Source: Flagellimonas sp. HMM57 (GTDB taxonomy: Bacteria; Bacteroidota; Bacteroidia; Flavobacteriales; Flavobacteriaceae). Taken from it: DNA of 64,000 bases. Below are positions 62,581 to 64,000 of this stretch, piece after piece. Positions within the stretch are counted from its first letter, which is position 1, and every line of letters starts with the position of its first letter. Position numbers and translations under genes: made by a program. The stretch lies in contig NZ_CP090004.1 of NCBI RefSeq assembly GCF_021390175.1, forward strand, positions 3,463,001 to 3,527,000. Direction: 5' to 3'. The notes under the pieces were generated by a model. It was not told the DNA's origin and did no database searches. It saw nothing but the letters and a program-made list of their open reading frames with translations.

Positions 62581-63693
62581 TTATCCCATCACTTTCTTCA
62601 AAGCCTGCACAAACGCTTCCATTTCCTGCATGGTTCCAGTACTGATTCGGGCCCATTCCAGCATAGGTGGGAAGGGCCTGCCAATATGCACGCCTTCTTT
62701 TTTCATGGCGTCATTGACTTTAGTAATATCTCGGCCTGTTTTAAAAAATACAAAATTGGTATGCGAGGGGATATACTCCAAGTCCATTTTGGTAAAGCTA
62801 TCGTACAAGTAATCTTTTGCTTCCTTATTTTTTAGAATACTGAATTTGTAAAAGGCATCATCTTTAAGTGCTGTTTTTGCTGCCTGTATGGCTAATACAT
62901 TGGTGTTGGCCATGATACTTTTTCGTAATCGGGAGGCAATGTCAGGTCGAGCCACCAAATAACCAATACGGAGTCCGGCCATACCATAGACTTTTGAAAA
63001 AGTCTTGGAAACGATAACATTTCGGTCTTTTTTGACCAGTTCCACCATAGAGGGATAGTCTGGTTCTGTTATGAAATCATAATAGGCTTCATCGCTAAAA
63101 ATCATGGCTTTCGTGTCAAAAGAAGTACAGAAATCCTTTAAAGCCGACTTACCCAATAATGTTCCGGTAGGGTTATTGGGATTACAAATAAAAATAAGCC
63201 CGGTTCTATTGGTCACTCTTTTGCCCATGGCTTCCAAATCATGTCCCATTCCTTCATCTACCGGTACTCGGTGAACATGCGCTCCAAAATTTTCAGCATA
63301 GCGCATCAATGCTTGGAATGTAGGGTCCGCAGCAATGATTTCCTTACCGCCAATACTATATGCAAGTCCTGTAGCTTTTAACCCTTCGGTTGAACCGCCG
63401 GTCACTACGATATGGTCCTTGGTTACTCCTTCTTTTTCCGCAATCATTCCGACCAATTCTGAAAATACTATCGAAGGATATCGACATGCGATATCGAAAG
63501 ATTCCGCTATAGTTGCCCTAACTTTCTCTGATGGCCCAAAAGGGTTTTCATTGGAATTAAGCTTAACAACGCCATCCAATTTAAAGGGCCTGGGTTCAAA
63601 GTGATGGGCTAGTGCAGCTGTTCCACCCAAAAAAGCAAAACCACTGGACAGTCCTACGGTTTTAAGCCAATGTCTTCTATCAATAGTTTTCAT
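62581..63693 (-). CDS. Tat-exported HisC-like PLP aminotransferase
   Basis: 370 aa. The N-terminus is a twin-arginine signal: DRRHWLK (5-11), hydrophobic LSSGFAFLGGTAAL, and an ALA-HH cleavage site. The rest is a fold-type I class I/II aminotransferase like histidinol-phosphate aminotransferase: LNSNENPFGPSEKV, FICNPNNPTGTLL, FSDEAYYDF, SKTFSKVYGMAGLRIGY (PLP lysine). Export of a folded, PLP-loaded enzyme fits the Tat route. The periplasmic substrate is unknown. Convergent with yifB, 5 bases apart. Confidence 0.87.
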   Translation of the reverse strand: MKTIDRRHWLKTVGLSSGFAFLGGTAALAHHFEPRPFKLDGVVKLNSNENPFGPSEKVRATIAESFDIACRYPSIVFSELVGMIAEKEGVTKDHIVVTGGSTEGLKATGLAYSIGGKEIIAADPTFQALMRYAENFGAHVHRVPVDEGMGHDLEAMGKRVTNRTGLIFICNPNNPTGTLLGKSALKDFCTSFDTKAMIFSDEAYYDFITEPDYPSMVELVKKDRNVIVSKTFSKVYGMAGLRIGYLVARPDIASRLRKSIMANTNVLAIQAAKTALKDDAFYKFSILKNKEAKDYLYDSFTKMDLEYIPSHTNFVFFKTGRDITKVNDAMKKEGVHIGRPFPPMLEWARISTGTMQEMEAFVQALKKVMG

Positions 63694-63924
63694 GGTTGAT
63701 TATTTAGTTTCAAAAAGGTACAAAAAATACAGAGACATTGGGTTATCTCATTACTTCGCATTTAATGATATGTACTTTTTTAAGATATGGATTGTAAATA
63801 TAATATTAGAAACGCATAAATACTGTAAGTGTATGAAAATCAAGTAATTTTATTGTATTTCAAACGCTTTGTAATTTTATTTATATTAATTTTGCAATCC
63901 TTTTTTAAGAAAAAGCTTACGGAT

Positions 63925-64000
63925 ATGCAATGTGTTGAATTGAACCCAGTTGGAAATTTTGATACATGGGAATTTGAAAAAATAGAGGAACTATTGCACC
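63925..64000 (+). CDS. Start of an unidentified gene, cut by window end
   Basis: ATG at 63925 opens MQCVELNPVGNFDTWEFEKI and stays open to the window end (25 codons). TAATTTTG at 63887-63894 is a plausible -7 box 30 bases upstream, though the TTG before it is only 15 bases away. Too short to name. Confidence 0.45.
   Translation, partial: MQCVELNPVGNFDTWEFEKIEELLH

Overview
The window is chromosomal DNA of a member of the Flavobacteriaceae, probably marine. It is AT-rich, and several genes are preceded by the Bacteroidetes promoter pattern TTG-N(19-22)-TAnnTTTG rather than -35/-10 boxes. The gene set also fits: a Lacal_2735-type small protein, a DUF2452/DUF2805/DUF2256 photolyase operon, PD40 and NHL lipoproteins, a B1 metallo-beta-lactamase, a lone RibB-like RibBA, and no Shine-Dalgarno-driven starts. 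There is no prophage, insertion sequence, CRISPR array or integron. Most of the window is core housekeeping with small accessory patches.

Layout. 1-5.9 kb: a cut-off beta-helix lipoprotein, a thioesterase, a glutamine cyclotransferase, the SRP RNA gene with its promoter, an SDR enzyme and a transaldolase-like gene. 6-15.3 kb: a YbiT-type ABC-F ATPase, a fasciclin protein, pheT, a TlpA-like lipoprotein, leuA-leuB. 15.4-24.4 kb: a conserved unknown, an RluA-type synthase, panB, an NTF2-like protein, a SAP/DUF6434 protein, sdaA and dnaK. 24.4-30.9 kb: an accessory patch with an atypical response regulator (Asp to Glu), a 21-codon ORF, a candidate structured RNA, a PD40 protein, an RluF-type synthase, a B1 metallo-beta-lactamase, an NHL lipoprotein and a membrane AraC regulator. 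30.9-35.3 kb: a compact seven-gene photolyase/flavin operon, followed by a divergent small membrane protein. 35.8-39.7 kb: tRNA-Ser(UGA), a beta-helix lipoprotein, a TauE/SafE exporter with a possible attenuator, and a DegT aminotransferase. 39.7-47.9 kb: a long co-directional envelope/cell-division block (nhaC, tpx, dgkA, ftsK, lolA-like, lptF/G-like, ribB). 47.9-64 kb: a PLP lyase with a divergent Lrp regulator, lpdA, a DUF1624-like membrane protein, an FMN reductase with pabB, tilS-dsbD, a penicillin acylase, yifB and a Tat-exported HisC-like aminotransferase.

The most unusual region is the operon at 30960-35181. It encodes an apparently domain-swapped photolyase (FAD domain first, alpha/beta domain last), a PhrB-like cryptochrome/photolyase that lacks the cysteine-rich Fe-S loop, a flavin reductase that could supply reduced flavin, a small four-cysteine protein, and three small proteins of unknown function. 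Start and stop codons overlap or nearly touch throughout. A perfect 12+12 palindrome straddles the divergent promoter upstream. A second unusual signal is a class of intergenic repeats with an exact 7-bp period but drifting sequence, seen at five places (17.7, 22.2, 30.9, 55.0 and 60.9 kb).

All calls come from reading the sequence; no database search was run. Motif positions were counted by hand.
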